A stretch of DNA of 64,000 nucleotides from an uncultured Paracoccaceae bacterium (GCA_951812305.1 CATOSB010000012.1:271591-335590), one strand, 5' to 3'. Counted from the first letter of the stretch, positions 35,843 to 45,287 are shown. Numbers and translations are program-made. Notes: generated by a model not told the origin, from the sequence alone.

Positions 35843-36462
35843 CTAGCTTGGCGGGTTGTGCATCCAATCAACCAACTCCGCCAGATCGGATCCAACACTG
35901 CTTGTTGAAACCGCATCTGCCGCCCGGTGGCGGACGGCGTCGTCTTTGTTCTGGTTCAGTTTCCAGGTGCCTTCAACCACCTCAACCAACATTCGACAAG
36001 GAACGATCATACGCATCATTTTCTTCAGCGCGTCTGGCGTCATCTTGCCACTGGTCCAAGCCGGTTTCGGTGCCAATTGCTGTTCGAAATGGGCCGAGAG
36101 GTCATCCAAAATGCCGCCAAGCTCCTTGTCAGGAAGCCGCTCCAACCGCCCGCGCAGATGCACGGCGATGTAGTTCCAAGTCGGCACCTGATCTTCGACG
36201 CCGTACCAATCCGGTGATATGTAGCCATGCGGGCCCTGCAGCACGATGACGGCAGGTTGCGGATCATCCAGCAGTCGCAGGATCGGATTTGACCGCACCA
36301 AATGCAGCCGGGCCTCGGTACCCTCTTCATTCAGTAGGAAGGGAATGTGACTGATCAACGGGCCACTATCGGCGTTTACGGCCAACACGCCAAATCCGCG
36401 CTGTCGCGAAAAGGCGACATTTTTGGCGGTGCGATCTTTCGGAAAGCTAGGTTGGGGTGCAT
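35843..36462 (-). pseudogene. PaiB-type FMN-binding protein, frameshifted near its start
   Basis: The body (SHIPFLLNEE, VRSNPI, VIVLQGPHGYISPDWY, VPTWNYIAVHLRG) is the PaiB/FMN-binding split-barrel family. A strong AAAGGAGG precedes an ATG at 36462 that encodes MHPNLAFRK, exactly the family's start. The frame then needs a one-base shift at about 36436 to reach DRTAKNVAFSRQRGFGVLAV and the long downstream frame. Either a one-base deletion killed the gene or this is a sequencing error. The alternative GTG start at 36388 would remove the first strand of the fold. It lies 15 bp upstream of the transferase gene. Confidence 0.75.
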
Positions 36463-36621
36463 GAAAACGGCCTCCTTTCGAACCACTTGCCAGATTGGTT
36501 TGTGGTTTCCCACGCCAAATTTGCCGAATACGCGCTGTTATGGTAATTGTGCGCTGTCCGCAGCCTGATTTTCAGCGGGCAAAACTTTTAGACAAAACCT
36601 TTTTAGTTCGGAGTTAATAAA

Positions 36622-37124
36622 ATGAAATTGGGAATTGTTGTTGGCCATACGGCCAATGCCGGTGGTGCCGTGGGCATCAGTCTACCTCAGGAATATCGTT
36701 ACAATACAGCCGTTGCGCAGGATATGGCGCGATTTGCAGCCGACAATTTTGGGCCCGCAACAGGCCAACCGATGGACACCAGAATCTTTCTTCGTGACGG
36801 CGTCGGCGTCGCGGGAGCCTATCAAAACACGGATCAATGGGGTGCCGATCTAACCGCTGAATTGCACTATAACGCGGCGGTCTCTTCGGCCAAGGGAACC
36901 GAGACCCTTTCCTCGGGAAGCGTGAACAGCCTGAAATTTGCGAATCTGGTGCAAGCGGGGTTGTGCCGCCTTCTGGGGCGGGCCGGTAATTCACGCGGTG
37001 TGAAGATACGCAATCGCCAGAACCCGGATCGCGGCTGGGTCAGTCTGGTCAGCGGCCGCGCGCCCGCGGTTATCACGGAACCCGCCTTTGGCAGCAATCA
37101 TAGTGACGCTGCTCTGCTAAGAGG
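36622..37124 (+). pseudogene. N-acetylmuramoyl-L-alanine amidase-like protein, 5' part (split by IS5)
   Basis: The first 167 codons (KLGIVVGHTANAGGAV, ELHYNAA, GVKIRNRQNPDRGWVSL, AVITEPAFGSN) fit an Amidase_3-type fold: His in VVGHT, His in ELHYN, and Glu in ITEPAF as zinc/catalytic positions. There is no signal peptide, unlike septal amidases, so a phage- or gene-transfer-agent-type cytoplasmic lysis role is possible. The frame enters IS5; the last 20 codons are at 38323-38383. Rejoining gives 187 aa. Confidence 0.8.
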
Positions 37125-38316
37125 GCCCTGTCGGAAAAGTCTCTGGACAGGACTGTGATGAATTGATTCAGTCTGCGTGAGTATTTTTTGGGGTGGCTGG
37201 CTATGAAGCGTGATCAGATTGAAATGTTTGCAACGTTGGATGGGCTTGTGTTGGCTGATCATCCGTACCGCAAGTTTGAAGCGGTTGTTGACCTGTGTGC
37301 TTTGGCAAAGCCTCTGGCAGCGCTTTATTCTGATCGCGGGCGCCCTGAATTGGGTGCCGGGCGTGCGTTTCGCATGCTGGTGCTTCAATTCCTTGAGGAC
37401 ATTTCCGATCGGGAGATGGAACGGTTCATGCGTGAGAACCTTGCAGCCAAATGGTTTTGCGGCTTTGGGCTCAGTGAGAAGACACCTGATCACTCGTTTT
37501 TCGGCGATTTCCGCAAGCGGTTGGGTACAAAGGGGCTCATGGACATTTTCAATCGTCTGCGCGTCAGCTTGAAGGCTGCAGGTTTGATCCGGGAAGTGTT
37601 CACCTTTGTGGATGCCAGCCAGCTGGTTTCGAAATTCTCGAACTGGAGTGATCGGGACAAAGCCATCGCCAAGGGTCTGGAGAAGTTCAACAACGAAACC
37701 GCTCCCAGGGTTGCTGCCGACAAGCAAGCGCGTTTTGGCGCAAAGAACAAAAACAAATATTGGTATGGCTACAAGGAACATGCCAGCGTGGACATGCAAT
37801 CAGGTCTGGTCAACAAAGTGGCGGCCACACCGGCCAATGTCGATGATGCCAAAGGTCTGCGCCATGTGTGCCCGGATCAGGGTGCTGTTTATGCAGACAA
37901 AGGCTATTGCACTGCACCTGCACAGAGGGAACTCAAACGCAAAGGATGTCACAGCGCGGTCATCAAGAAGAACAATATGGCGGCAAAAAACCGCGATAAG
38001 GATCGCTGGCTCAGCAAGATGCGTGCGCCATATGAGCGCGTGTTTTCAAAGCGCTCGAAACAGGTGCGCTATCGTGGTCAGGCCAAGGTACAGTTCCAGG
38101 TCGCTTGCACCGCTATTGGACATAACCTGAAGCGGCTGGTTGTGCTTGGCGTGGATAAAATCCCGATCGTAACAGCGTGATCCCCGGGGCGAGTCCGCCC
38201 AAAAACCGGATTTTCGGCCAAAACAAGGACAAAATTCCAACCCAAAAGGCAAAACCTGAAATCCAGAAGGCTGAAACAGCGCCAGTGGCCCCTCGGAAGA
38301 CTTTCCCGACGGCGCC
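37125..38316 (+). mobile_element. IS5-family element in the amidase gene
   Basis: About 1192 bp. Imperfect inverted repeats: GCCCTGTCGGAAAAGTCT on the left and the complement of AGACTTTCCCGACGGCGCC on the right. Flanked by AAGAGG at 37119-37124 and 38317-38322 (5- or 6-bp duplication; the last base is ambiguous). Removing it restores the amidase frame (...DAALLRGSQMDIG...). Confidence 0.9.
37203..38180 (+). CDS. IS5-family transposase
   Basis: 325 aa from the ATG at 37203 (MKRDQIEMFATLDG). It has the DUF772-type N-terminus (GRPELGAGRAFRMLVLQFLEDISDREMERF), first Asp in TFVDASQLVSK, second Asp in AVYADKGYCTAPAQ and Glu in RAPYERVFSKRSKQVRYRG. Intact, single copy in this window. Confidence 0.93.
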   Translation: MKRDQIEMFATLDGLVLADHPYRKFEAVVDLCALAKPLAALYSDRGRPELGAGRAFRMLVLQFLEDISDREMERFMRENLAAKWFCGFGLSEKTPDHSFFGDFRKRLGTKGLMDIFNRLRVSLKAAGLIREVFTFVDASQLVSKFSNWSDRDKAIAKGLEKFNNETAPRVAADKQARFGAKNKNKYWYGYKEHASVDMQSGLVNKVAATPANVDDAKGLRHVCPDQGAVYADKGYCTAPAQRELKRKGCHSAVIKKNNMAAKNRDKDRWLSKMRAPYERVFSKRSKQVRYRGQAKVQFQVACTAIGHNLKRLVVLGVDKIPIVTA

Positions 38317-38322
38317 AAGAGG

Positions 38323-38383
38323 CAGTCAGATGGACATTGGTCGCGAAATTGTTCGCCAGGCGCACAAGTATTTTTACGGATAA
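38323..38383 (+). pseudogene. Amidase-like protein, 3' part
   Basis: Twenty codons to the natural TAA (SQMDIGREIVRQAHKYFYG), in frame with the 5' part once IS5 and one duplication are removed. The stop is followed 12 bp later by a membrane-protein start, so the two genes were probably co-transcribed. Confidence 0.8.
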
Positions 38384-38395
38384 GAGGATTTTGAG

Positions 38396-38859
38396 ATGAG
38401 TGATTTAAACGTAAATGAAAACCAACGCGAAGGTGCTCAACCCCTTCTGTTTCTAATGTTCTATGGCTTCATTGCGGTCCTGCTGTTGTTTGGATTGTCC
38501 CAGATCGCGAGGTCCGAAGCGCTTGGCGAACCCTTTAAATGGGTTCTCATAGTATTTGGTGGGTTTGCTGTTGCTGCGATCTTCTTGTTCTCGGGTGCAC
38601 TGATCTATCGCTCGCTTGGAATGCACAGCGCGGACCATGCGATGGCGCTGCCACCGCATTCCATTCGCGGACTGCTGACATTCTTCATTTTCGCCATGCT
38701 TTTGGGTTTTATCTTCTTTTCGATCCATCAGGTTGTATCGGGCGAAACAAGCGAAGAGGCCCGCGAATACATCAACCAGATTCTCATGGGATTGTTTGGA
38801 ATTGCGAGCACGGTGATTGGTTTTTACTTCGGCAGCCGATCGCAGGATGTCTTTAAACG
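38396..38859 (+). pseudogene. Membrane protein with four transmembrane helices, truncated by IS4
   Basis: 155 native codons from the ATG at 38396 (GAGGATTTTGAG upstream). Predicted membrane helices lie at about 16-38, 48-71, 91-113 and 127-147, with an Arg/His-containing loop between helices 2 and 3. The frame passes into IS4 copy C after GSRSQDVFKR and ends on IS sequence. Eight bases of native DNA remain beyond IS4 before IS66 copy 4, so the real C-terminus is lost. Function not recognised; coupling to the amidase hints at a holin-like or wall-related role, which is inference only. Confidence 0.6.
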
Positions 38860-40049
38860 CTTACCACCCTTCAAAATTTCCGGATCTGATTTGACGTTTG
38901 TCTGATCTGTGTGATTCAAGGAGTCTCCACTGCTGATATTGGAGGCTGGTTTGTTGGGAAATGTTTGTTTTTCAGAGCTTTATTCGAAGGTTGAGGCGGA
39001 TTTTCAGGACCGCTTGCTCGGGTATCACAAGTCGCGCCGGGAGGGATTGTGCATCATAGCAAGCGTGATTTTGAACACGCGCAGCGTCAATCTGATGGAA
39101 AATGCGGCTGCTCTGCCCCGCGATATCGGCTCTGTGGACCACCGCTATCAATACATTTCGCGGGTTCTGGGCAATCCTCACATCGATACTGATGAGATCA
39201 TGCAGGCCTATGTTGGTGAAATTTTCCGCCGCCAGTGTGAGGCCGGAGAAACGATTGTGGTGGCCCTTGATCAAAGCAAGCTCAACGAAGGGCATGAGGT
39301 TTTGATGTTATCGGTGCGGATGCGGGATCGGGCCCTCCCGGTCGCCTGGCGTGTACGCCAGACCAAAGGGCCGATTGGATGGCGCGTGCAACATGAGCTT
39401 TTGGAAGCAGTCCGCCCATGGCTCCCGGCGGATGCGCGTGTGTTGCTGGCGGGAGATCGGTTTTATGGAACCGCCCGATTGGTCGCATGGTGCCAGGAGG
39501 CTGGATGGGACTACCGGCTGCGCATGAAGGGAAATATCACACTGCAACATCAGGGTGGCGAGATGATGACGCGCGAAATTGCCCAACTGATGCCCGAAGG
39601 GCTTGTAAACGCTGAGCTTTACGGAACGGGCGTCTTTAGCAACATTGGAGTGCTTCACGAAGAGGGGCACAAAGAGCCTTGGATTATTGCCATGAATGCA
39701 GCACCGTCCGAGTACAAGGTGCTCGATTATGGAATGCGTTGGGGAATTGAAGCCATGTTCTCCGACTTCAAAACCCGGGGCTTTGAAATTACTCAAAGCC
39801 AGATCAAAAAGCCGGATCGATTGGCCCGCCTCATTTTGGTGCTGGCAATCGCCATGTACTGGGCTGTTTCAACCGGAGCAAACGAAGAGCACCACGTCGC
39901 AATACGCGGCGAAAAAAGGGGATTCGAAAAGCCCGAAGGTCCTTATGCTCTCTCTTCAAGACAGGCCTTCGTGCTATCCGACGATGCCTCGCAGGTTATG
40001 CCAAAATCCCCAAGCTCTGGGATGTCTGGCTAAATTGAAGGGTGGTAAG
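38860..40049 (+). mobile_element. IS4-family element copy C
   Basis: 1190 bp with CTTACCACCCTTCAA ends. CTTTAAACG precedes it (38851-38859) and CTTTAAAC follows (40050-40057), the next G being the first base of IS66 copy 4. The duplication is thus 9 bp at most, shorter than the 10 bp of copies A, B and D. Confidence 0.93.
38939..40033 (+). CDS. IS4-family transposase (copy C)
   Basis: 364-aa intact transposase. It carries the same marker bases as copy B (GCTCTG near the 5' end, GAAGAG later), so B and C are sister copies. Confidence 0.94.
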   Translation: MEAGLLGNVCFSELYSKVEADFQDRLLGYHKSRREGLCIIASVILNTRSVNLMENAAALPRDIGSVDHRYQYISRVLGNPHIDTDEIMQAYVGEIFRRQCEAGETIVVALDQSKLNEGHEVLMLSVRMRDRALPVAWRVRQTKGPIGWRVQHELLEAVRPWLPADARVLLAGDRFYGTARLVAWCQEAGWDYRLRMKGNITLQHQGGEMMTREIAQLMPEGLVNAELYGTGVFSNIGVLHEEGHKEPWIIAMNAAPSEYKVLDYGMRWGIEAMFSDFKTRGFEITQSQIKKPDRLARLILVLAIAMYWAVSTGANEEHHVAIRGEKRGFEKPEGPYALSSRQAFVLSDDASQVMPKSPSSGMSG

Positions 40050-40057
40050 CTTTAAAC

Positions 40058-41657
40058 GTAACTCCCAAGCACCCCCCACGTTTGAGTGTTATTGTCAGTT
40101 TTATGGTGAGTCGAATTTGCCATTTTGCGCGTGTTTTTTTCTTTCTTGTCTGAATTCTGTGGCGCCGGGTTGATTTCTCTGAATCAGTGGTGGGATGGAT
40201 CAGGTTGCCGCCCTTGAACAACTTCTCGCCACGGCTCTGCGTCGGATCGCTGAGCTTGAAGCTGCGTTGGCGAGCATGGCGGAAGAGATCACGGACCTGC
40301 GCCGACAGTTGGCCAAGAACAGCAGCAATAGCAGCAAGCCCCCTTCAAGTGATGGCCTGAAGAAGCCAGCCCCGCGCAGCCTGCGTGGCAAATCCGGAAA
40401 GAAAAGTGGCGGCCAAGTTGGCCACCGGGGCGACACCCTGCGCCAGACGTCAACACCCGACTTTGTCGAACGGCATGAGGCGACGCATTGCAGCGCCTGT
40501 CAGAGCGCCCTGACGGCGGAGATGGTGAAAGGGATCGAGAAGCGTCAGGTGTTCGACTTGCCTGCGCCACGCCTGGAGGTCACCGAGCATCAGGCGGCGG
40601 TTTATTGTTGCGACCATTGTCGAGCCACGACGACGGCTGGCTTTCCCGATGGCGTGGCCGCGCATGTGCAATATGGCACGCGCATGCGGGCAGTGGCGGT
40701 CTATTGCAATGTTCAGCAGCTGATACCCGAGGATCGGGTCTGCCAGCTTATGCGCGACCTGTTTGGGGCCACCAGCTTGTGCGCGGCCAGCGTGACCAAC
40801 TGGACGCGCGGCGCGGCAAATAAGATGGGTGTCGTGGTTGAACACATTCTCGCCCGGCTTGCCGAAGGCGGCGTTCGGCATCTGGACGAGACCGGACTTC
40901 GTGTTGCCGGCAAGCTGCACTGGCTGCACACGATCTGCGATACCGCCTTCACCCATTACCGCATCAGCGCCAAACGCGGTGCTGTTCCAACCTTCCTGAC
41001 CGGCGGGACGATCATTCATGATCACTGGAAACCCTACTACGCCCATATGAGCGGAGTGGACGCCCACGCCCTCTGCGGGGCGCATCACTTGCGCGAACTC
41101 AAGGCCATCGAAGAGATCGAAAAAGAGCCTTGGGCGACGGAGATGAGCGCAGTGCTTCATAGCGCCAATCAACTCAGATGCGCGGCTCAGGATCAAGGCG
41201 AGACCGAACTCCCGGAACTGGTTCGCCAGGGTATAGTCACCAGATACATGGCGATCCTCGCCAAGGGGCTCGCCTTCCACGAACGCCAGCCCCCGCTGGC
41301 CAAAAGCCCCGGCACCCGCGGCCGAAAAGCCAGGCGGCCAGGCCACAACCTGCTCCTCCGCCTGCGTGACTACCGCGATGACGTTTTGCGATTCATCGCC
41401 GACTTCGCGGTCCCATTCACAAACAATCAGGCCGAACAGGACCTGCGCATGATGAAGCTGCGCATGAAAATCTCGGGCACCTTCCGCACCCTCGAGGGCG
41501 CGCGGGTCTTCGCCGACATCAGGTCCGTCATCTCGACGGCCAGAAAACACCGGTTCAACATCCTGGAAATCCTGACCCTGTCACCACCTCAGATCATCGC
41601 ACGGCTCTGACGGAACAAAACCCCGCAACCCTATCGGACAGGGTGCTTGGGAGTTAC
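40058..41657 (+). mobile_element. IS66-family element, copy 4 (no target duplication)
   Basis: 1600 bp, both ends present. Left flank CTTTAAAC, right flank GTTTTTGC: no 8-bp duplication. The left side is the membrane-protein gene and IS4 copy C, the right side the inside of an unrelated gene. It is therefore a rearrangement junction like copy 2. None of the visible IS66 flanks pair with each other, so the partners lie outside the window or were deleted. Confidence 0.95.
40195..41610 (+). CDS. IS66-family transposase (copy 4)
   Basis: 471 aa, intact, protein like copies 1 and 2. One synonymous difference (CAACTCAG for CAGCTCAG near 41170) separates it from copy 2. Confidence 0.95.
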   Translation: MDQVAALEQLLATALRRIAELEAALASMAEEITDLRRQLAKNSSNSSKPPSSDGLKKPAPRSLRGKSGKKSGGQVGHRGDTLRQTSTPDFVERHEATHCSACQSALTAEMVKGIEKRQVFDLPAPRLEVTEHQAAVYCCDHCRATTTAGFPDGVAAHVQYGTRMRAVAVYCNVQQLIPEDRVCQLMRDLFGATSLCAASVTNWTRGAANKMGVVVEHILARLAEGGVRHLDETGLRVAGKLHWLHTICDTAFTHYRISAKRGAVPTFLTGGTIIHDHWKPYYAHMSGVDAHALCGAHHLRELKAIEEIEKEPWATEMSAVLHSANQLRCAAQDQGETELPELVRQGIVTRYMAILAKGLAFHERQPPLAKSPGTRGRKARRPGHNLLLRLRDYRDDVLRFIADFAVPFTNNQAEQDLRMMKLRMKISGTFRTLEGARVFADIRSVISTARKHRFNILEILTLSPPQIIARL

Positions 41658-41658
41658 G

Positions 41659-43127
41659 TTTTTGCGGCTAAAATCCCGCTTGCTCTCCAGCGGCGATGTC
41701 GCCTGTGGTTTGGTGGTGCTCACCGCACAAGAGGATGACCACTCGGGGGGGGCACATCAAATACTGAGCCTACTTCTGGATGAAGCTCGGATGGGCCTGT
41801 AAAATGATAATGAGTACGCGGAAGATTTCCTGGAAGCGGTAGAAATGGCCGTTCAAGCCGGTGTTGCTGCGGGCGCGGTAAAGCAGGAAAACATGATGGA
41901 ATTTGCGGGCCTCTATCGAAGGGTTGGCTTGCCGGTGCCACAATCATTTATGATCGATCCTGATAATATGGCGCCTCCGTCGGACATGGAGGGCTTCGAT
42001 CTTTCCGAGAATCTGGAAAATGTTGCGCGCGATATCATGGACGAGGGAGGCTCGGCCTATGATCTATTCAATGCAATTGACACCATGATGGCAGCGGCAC
42101 CGGAGGAAATTCAGGCGGGTCTGGCCAATCACATTGCCACGATGGATGGACCTTTTTTCGAACGTTGCGCTTTGTTCATGCTGTTGTCCGGCCCGCAGCT
42201 TGTCCAGGAGGCCACCATTGCCGGTCTGTTTGAACGCCTTGATGGCTTTGCCTTGAATGCAGAAACATTGACGCTTTTTCCAGTGGACCAGCACAGGCGG
42301 CATTGGATGATCTGATCAAGAAAGCACGCGGCAAACCCATTCCAAGCCAGAGCCAGTCAACCGGAGCAGAAATTCAAGAGATCGGCGCGAGTATAACGGA
42401 CGGCGTTGGCGCTCAGAGCATTGCAGTCAGGGTGAAACAGAGTTCAAAGACCGTATTGGCAATGATCCTGATCAAGGCAGGGCATGGGATCAGGGACAGC
42501 TTCCTTGTTCCCCTTGAAAGCAGTGGCGATGCGGAACAAATGATCGGACAACTCCGCGCAGAAACTGGCGCCGACGATATTTCCGCTGACACTTTGCGTG
42601 TCTTGCTGGAGGGTGCATTGGCTGATGGCTTGGCAAACGAATGCCTGCCCGCTCCGGGTTTTCTGGACGTTGTCGAATCCTGTAACCTGTTCGACCTGCG
42701 CCCTCAGGAATTGGGGCTTCAGGCACTACTCGACTTGGCAGATCCCAACCGAAAGATTCAAGATGCCTCAGCGCAGGCGCTCGGGCGCTGGATTAATGAT
42801 GATATGGCGTTGGACTTCCTGGAGCCTCTTACAGACAGCTGGTTCGAGGACAGCCAGGAGACCCGTGAGATTGTCGCCACCGGAAAAACAGCGCGCAGTA
42901 TCGAAACCAAGCTCTGGAAATTCCTCGAGACGCGGCGCGATATTTGGGCGCGACGGTTTTTGCAAACAGCGGTGATGTTGAGAGATGGAGACCGGCTCCG
43001 GGAGTGGAAGACTCTGACCGCATCCGCATATGGCTTGATGAATGGACGGGCTTTGAAGCGTATCCCCCTGATGGAAGACATCATGCATACGACAATCGAA
43101 GCGGATGATGCAAAACTTTGGGGATAG
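41659..43127 (+). pseudogene. Dead paralogue of the 43163 gene (unknown function)
   Basis: Closely similar over its length to the minus-strand gene 43163-44740 and convergent with it. It has three lesions. The 5' end (about 28 codons) was removed by IS66 copy 4. A GAA codon is now TAA near 41801 (...DEARMGL*NDNEYA). A short deletion near 42280 drops the segment matching MIRGWFGS and shifts the frame; the rest continues in frame from 42303 (DDLIKKARGK...) to the natural stop at 43127. Many differences from the paralogue are synonymous or conservative, so the duplication predates the IS burst. Confidence 0.8.
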
Positions 43128-43162
43128 CGCGTCACTATGAGTATACCCATGATGACGCCCCA

Positions 43163-44740
43163 TTACCACATCTTCGCATCGCTTGCTTCGATGGTTGTGT
43201 ACATGACCTCTTCCATCAGGGCGATGCGCTTCAGGGCGCGCCCCTTCATCAATCCATAAGCTGATGCTGTCAGAGTCTTCCATTCTCGAAGGCGGTCTCC
43301 GTCTCGCAACATCACGGCTGTCTGCAAGAAACGACGTGCCCAAATATAGCGGCGGGCTTCAAGGGACTTCCAAAGTTTGGTTTCTATGCTTCTCGGCGTG
43401 CGCGCGGTCGCGATGATCTCACGCGTTTCCTCGGTGTCCTCAAACCAGCTATCCATAAGCGGCTCCAAGAGATCCAGAGCCAAGTCATCGTTCACCCAAC
43501 GACCGAGAGCTTGGGCTGACGCGTCCTGAATTTTGCGGTCAGGATCAGCAAGATCAAGCAGAGCCGGAAGATCAAGCCCTTGAGGGCGCAGGTCGCACAG
43601 GTTGCAGGCTTCGACAACATCGAGGAAACCCGGGGCAGGCAGGCAGCCGTTTTCCAGGCCATCGGCCAGTGCGCCTTCCAGCAAGACACGCAAGGTGTCA
43701 GCCGAGATATCGTCCGCGCCGGTTTCCGCGCGCAGTTGTCCTATGGTGCGTTGCGCATCACCGCTGTTTTCAGGGGAATCAAGGAAGCTGTCCTTAATCC
43801 CATACCCAGCCTTGAGCAGGATCATGGCCAGCAACGTCTTTGAGCCCTGTTTCAACACTACCACTATGTTTTGGGCTCCGACGCCATCTGTTATGCTCGC
43901 AACTATCTCTTGGATCTGTGGACCAGCCGCGCTGCTTTGCCCCGGAGCAGCTTTTCGCCGCGTTTTCTTGATCAATTCGTCCAGCCCAGCCTGAACCGCG
44001 CCGCTGCCAAACCACCCTCGGATCATCGGAAGAAGTGTCATTGTTTCGCCACTCAGGGCAGAACTATCAAGATGTTCGAGCAGGCCTGCGATGGTTGCCT
44101 CCTGAACAAGTTCTGAGCCTGACAGAAGCATGAAGAGACCACAGCGCTCAAAGAACGGGCCATCCATCGTAGCAATGTGATTGGCCAGACTCGCCTGAAT
44201 CTCCTCGGGTACGGCCGCCAGCATCGTATCGATGGCGTTGAACAGGTCGTAGGCTGACCCGCCCTCTGACACGACATCCCGCGCAAGACTTTCCAAATTT
44301 TCGGAGAGGTCGAAGCCCTCCATGTCCGGCGGAGGGGCCATATTGTCAGGATCGATCATAAATGATTGTGGCACCGGCAAGCCAACCCTTCGATAGAGGC
44401 CCGCAAATTCCATCATGTTTTTCTGCTTTACCGCGCCCGCAGCAACACCGGCTTGAACGGCCATTTCTACCGTTTCCAGGAAATCCGGCGCGTACTCATT
44501 ATCATTTTCCAGGCCCATCCGAGCTTCATCAAGAAGCAGGCTCAGCATCTGATGTGCGTGGCCTGAGTGGTTATCTTCTTGTGCAACCAACACCACCAGA
44601 CCGCAAGCGACATCGCCGCTGGCAAGCAATTGGGATTTGACGCGCATTAAATACGACCGAAATTCCGGTTCAAAACCATGGGTTTCAAATTGCTCCATAC
44701 ATTCGGCGAGCAGTTGAGAGGACATTTGATCTCCAGTCAC
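43163..44740 (-). CDS. Large helical protein of unknown function (intact paralogue)
   Basis: 525 aa from the GTG at 44740, which overlaps the stop of a preceding ORF fragment as GTGA; an ATG at 44725 (MSSQLLAECM) with GGAG upstream is equally likely. I do not recognise it. It appears all-helical and acidic, with repeated amphipathic helices (QMLSLLLDEARMGLEN, AQALGRWVNDDLALDLLEPLMDSW) that resemble HEAT/ARM-type repeats, and no signal peptide or membrane segment. A short Lys/Arg patch (IKKTRRKAAPG) near residue 275 separates two halves. It lies in an IS-rich accessory region, and a dead inverted copy ends 35 bp away. Confidence 0.75.
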   Translation of the reverse strand: MTGDQMSSQLLAECMEQFETHGFEPEFRSYLMRVKSQLLASGDVACGLVVLVAQEDNHSGHAHQMLSLLLDEARMGLENDNEYAPDFLETVEMAVQAGVAAGAVKQKNMMEFAGLYRRVGLPVPQSFMIDPDNMAPPPDMEGFDLSENLESLARDVVSEGGSAYDLFNAIDTMLAAVPEEIQASLANHIATMDGPFFERCGLFMLLSGSELVQEATIAGLLEHLDSSALSGETMTLLPMIRGWFGSGAVQAGLDELIKKTRRKAAPGQSSAAGPQIQEIVASITDGVGAQNIVVVLKQGSKTLLAMILLKAGYGIKDSFLDSPENSGDAQRTIGQLRAETGADDISADTLRVLLEGALADGLENGCLPAPGFLDVVEACNLCDLRPQGLDLPALLDLADPDRKIQDASAQALGRWVNDDLALDLLEPLMDSWFEDTEETREIIATARTPRSIETKLWKSLEARRYIWARRFLQTAVMLRDGDRLREWKTLTASAYGLMKGRALKRIALMEEVMYTTIEASDAKMW

Positions 44741-44831
44741 GCGGCCATGGGTTCAAAATCGATACGCTTGTCCAGATCAACCTCGAATCGGCCATAGAGG
44801 TTGATATGTAACCTGTGCAGACTATATATTT
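44737..44831 (-). pseudogene. C-terminal ORF fragment coupled to the 43163 gene, possibly a Tn3-type transposase end
   Basis: An open frame ending at 44737 encodes ...LHRLHINLYGRFEVDLDKR... and a short tail. Its TGA overlaps the next start (GTGA), so the two were translationally coupled. HIN-x-x-G-x-(5)-LD resembles the C-terminus of some Tn3-family transposases (TEHINRFG...DLD). The match is short and I am not sure. Upstream, the frame is lost at about 44832, near the repeat at 44850. Confidence 0.35.
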
Positions 44832-44849
44832 TGATCATCCAATGCCAGT

Positions 44850-44887
44850 GGGGTAGTCGTGTCGAGAAAACCAAAAAGGCTCATGAG
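44850..44887. repeat. 38-bp Tn3-terminus-like motif
   Basis: It begins GGGGTAGTCGTGTCGAGAAA and ends CTCATGAG, exactly 38 bp, the size of Tn3-family terminal repeats, which also begin GGGG. A related 43-bp form is at 57453 and 58562 next to resolvase remnants. The following sequence (CCTCACTCGCCCCC) recurs at about 58744. This is the main content of the otherwise empty 44832-45022 stretch. Confidence 0.4.
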
Positions 44888-45022
44888 AACGCCCTTTCCT
44901 GCCCTGAACCTCACTCGCCCCCTCATAGGCCAAGCTATCACGATTGGATCGATAAACACGCAATATGTAGCGCAACCAATCGAGCCAGGGCAATCGATTG
45001 AATGGAAAAAATGCTGCAAAAG

Positions 45023-45102
45023 AGCCATATGACGTTCGCGCATCCTGCACTCGGGGCATCAAAAGGCGTATTCAGGGCAATTCCGGGAGGAACCGTGCAA
45101 CT
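45023..45102 (+). repeat. 80-bp direct repeat, left copy
   Basis: It matches 46686-46765 at about 76 of 80 positions (AGCCATATGACGTTCGCGCA...). The two copies flank the secreted beta-propeller gene at a spacing of 1663 bp. The rest of 45103-45287 holds that gene's leader; I see no other gene there. Confidence 0.85.
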
Positions 45103-45287
45103 TTGTAGGGTTGTTACGAGCCGCGTTGAACGCTAGAGTTGTTCAGTCGATTGCCCTGCCAATCGAGCCCTTGACACTTGACCTTGCCGCCTGATCAGGC
45201 CCAAATTAAACCGCTCGGGGAACGCCACTGGAGAATTTCCACCACTTTCGAGACACATTCGGCGTTGTAACCATTCTGGAGACGGAC

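Noticed and set aside
36622..38905. Amidase plus small membrane protein as a phage endolysin-holin pair
   Set aside because: No other phage genes are near, the membrane protein has four predicted helices rather than a typical holin layout, and its C-terminus is missing, so the idea is kept only as a remark.
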